From assembly GCA_001824135.1 (NCBI GenBank), contig MHWM01000022.1, positions 3,503 through 9,824 of the forward strand: a stretch of 6,322 nt of DNA, read 5' to 3'. The notes beneath the pieces were generated by a model. The model did no database searches. It had not been told where the DNA came from and saw only the letters and a program-made list of their open reading frames with translations. Numbering within the stretch: position 1 is the first letter of the stretch; the number at the start of each line of letters is the position of its first letter. This document shows positions 5,483 through 6,322 of this stretch, in pieces. The position numbers and the translations under genes were made by a program. This DNA comes from Candidatus Zambryskibacteria bacterium RIFCSPLOWO2_02_FULL_39_14 (lineage in GTDB: Bacteria; Patescibacteriota; Minisyncoccia; Phycocordibacterales; Zambryskibacteraceae).

Positions 5483-6264
5483 TATGGTGTTACAGAAACA
5501 AATCTAAGAGTAAAAATATTTGCTGGACTTCTAGCCAAGATTTCTTTAAAAGAATCGGTTGGTTTAGAGCTTATTTCTTCTATTATAGCAAGTAGTCGCG
5601 AGGTTATATCGCTAGAGAGTACCCTGTCTCCAATATTTATCTCTATATCACGTGGTATAATTAATTTGAAATTACCACCACCCAGACCAGTAAGAACTAC
5701 TGGTATATTATTTCTTTCAAGTATCGCGTTTGTTTCCTCTCCAGAAGCGGAAAAAAGTTTTACTTTTGCTTGTTTTGAAAATACTTCTGAAACTACTCCC
5801 AGTACCGGTCCTTCTGGTAAAGATACTTCAGAACCTATCCTTATGGATTCGTTAGAGCCAACATCAATAATGATAACATCATAAGGTGTCTGTGGAGGAC
5901 GCGTCAGTATAGCTGCAGCAATCGTACTCGGATCTTGCCTACGACCCATTAGTTCCAGAAGAGCACTTTCTTGTACACATTGCCTTGATAAAGACGATGT
6001 TTCAGCTTCAAGAGAAGAGAGTTTTTCTTTAAGAAAAGCATTTTCTTCTATGAGTGATTTCTTGGAATTAAAGAAAGAGATTCCATTACGCAGACTTCTG
6101 ACTATACTATTTTCTGATTTCCATATAGGAGAAATAGCAGAAATAATGATAGAATCAAAGAAAGATAATAAGACTCCAGTCAATATAAAAATCGTTACAA
6201 GAACAACGATGCGTGTCAGATAATAACGCCTAAATTTATTTCTTTGGAGGTAACTCACCTTCAT
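5482..6264 (-). CDS. mreC: Rod-shape-determining protein MreC
   Basis: MreC is the single-pass scaffold that polymerises outside the membrane and activates PBP2 within the elongasome. The 260 residues fit the family (about 270-370), at the short end. A basic cytoplasmic tail (1-18) leads into one membrane helix (about 18-37, 'RIVVLVTIFILTGVLLSFF'). A coiled coil follows at about 65-105 ('LIEENAFLKEKLSSLEAE'), then the paired beta domains at about 115-258. Family signatures include 'TPYDVIIIDVGSNESIRIG' (126-144), 'GPVLGVVSEVFSKQAKVKLF' (152-171), 'LTGLGGGNFKL' (191-201) and 'INIGDRVLSSD' (209-219). The ATG lies 29 bases inside the end of mreB and has no evident Shine-Dalgarno. The stop shares a base with the next gene's ATG. 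The signal-like N-terminus is a membrane anchor, not a cleaved peptide. Confidence 0.95.
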   Translation of the reverse strand: MKVSYLQRNKFRRYYLTRIVVLVTIFILTGVLLSFFDSIIISAISPIWKSENSIVRSLRNGISFFNSKKSLIEENAFLKEKLSSLEAETSSLSRQCVQESALLELMGRRQDPSTIAAAILTRPPQTPYDVIIIDVGSNESIRIGSEVSLPEGPVLGVVSEVFSKQAKVKLFSASGEETNAILERNNIPVVLTGLGGGNFKLIIPRDIEINIGDRVLSSDITSRLLAIIEEISSKPTDSFKEILARSPANIFTLRFVSVTP

Positions 6265-6322
6265 TTTCTATAAGTATAGCTTTAAATTTTTCTAAATCCT
6301 CAAGAATAATACCAGTACCGCG
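6236..6322 (-). CDS. mreB: Rod-shape-determining protein MreB, C-terminal end (partial)
   Basis: The minus strand is open from the right edge to a TAA at 6236-6238, giving 28 residues that begin 'RGTGIILEDLEKFK' and end 'ELPPKK'. The pattern G-T-G followed by a hydrophobic pair, L-E and a short helix is typical of the last segment of MreB, the actin-like filament protein that steers side-wall synthesis. The fragment is too short for full proof. Its place directly before mreC, with a 29-base overlap, makes MreB much the best reading. The overlap suggests coupled translation of MreC. The rest of the gene, including the ATP-binding motifs, lies outside the window. Confidence 0.85.
   Translation of the reverse strand, partial: RGTGIILEDLEKFKAILIENEGELPPKK

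Noticed and set aside
1..6322. Recoded UGA (none of the eight genes ends in TGA)
   Set aside because: No gene contains an in-frame TGA, which would be expected if it coded for glycine or tryptophan. Six TAA and two TAG among eight genes is unremarkable in AT-rich DNA.
1..6322. A new defence, mobile or biosynthetic system
   Set aside because: All eight genes are accounted for by housekeeping roles, no gap exceeds 72 bases, and there are no direct repeats, terminal inverted repeats or spacer-like arrays that I could see.

Overview
The window is an AT-rich stretch of bacterial housekeeping genes with very tight packing: eight genes, the longest gap 72 bases, and four places where neighbouring genes overlap. 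Several proteins are cut down relative to their families. The threonyl-tRNA synthetase has no TGS or editing domain, the lysyl-tRNA synthetase has a shortened insertion, the MreD-position protein is only 87 residues, and the PBP2 has a reduced N-terminal head. Compact genes plus a cell-shape operon suggest a small-genome bacterium of the Patescibacteria/CPR type (Parcubacteria-like). This assignment is inferred from architecture, not from a marker gene. All genes read cleanly in the standard code.

Layout. On the plus strand, the 3' end of dnaE (replicative DNA polymerase III alpha, its C-terminal OB fold) is followed after 11 bases by thrS. thrS meets lysS tail to tail, and their two TAA stops share one TTAA palindrome. 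Everything from lysS to the right edge is on the minus strand. Read in the direction of transcription it is mreB (C-terminal end only, entering from the right edge), mreC, a small mreD-like gene, mrdA (PBP2), greA and lysS.

How the genes work together. mreB-mreC-mreD-mrdA is a rod-shape/elongasome operon. MreB filaments, the MreC scaffold and the MreD-position membrane protein organise the PBP2 transpeptidase that cross-links side-wall peptidoglycan. The genes overlap at each junction (29, 1 and 8 bases), which points to one transcript with coupled translation. greA (transcript-cleavage factor) has a plausible promoter of its own just after mrdA. lysS follows greA after a short gap holding a hairpin and a possible -10 box. 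rodA, often next to mrdA in other bacteria, is not in the window.

I found no mobile element, tRNA, rRNA, CRISPR array or defence gene, and nothing that amounts to a new system. What merits attention is the degree of trimming in otherwise familiar proteins, above all the synthetase without an editing domain and the miniature MreD.
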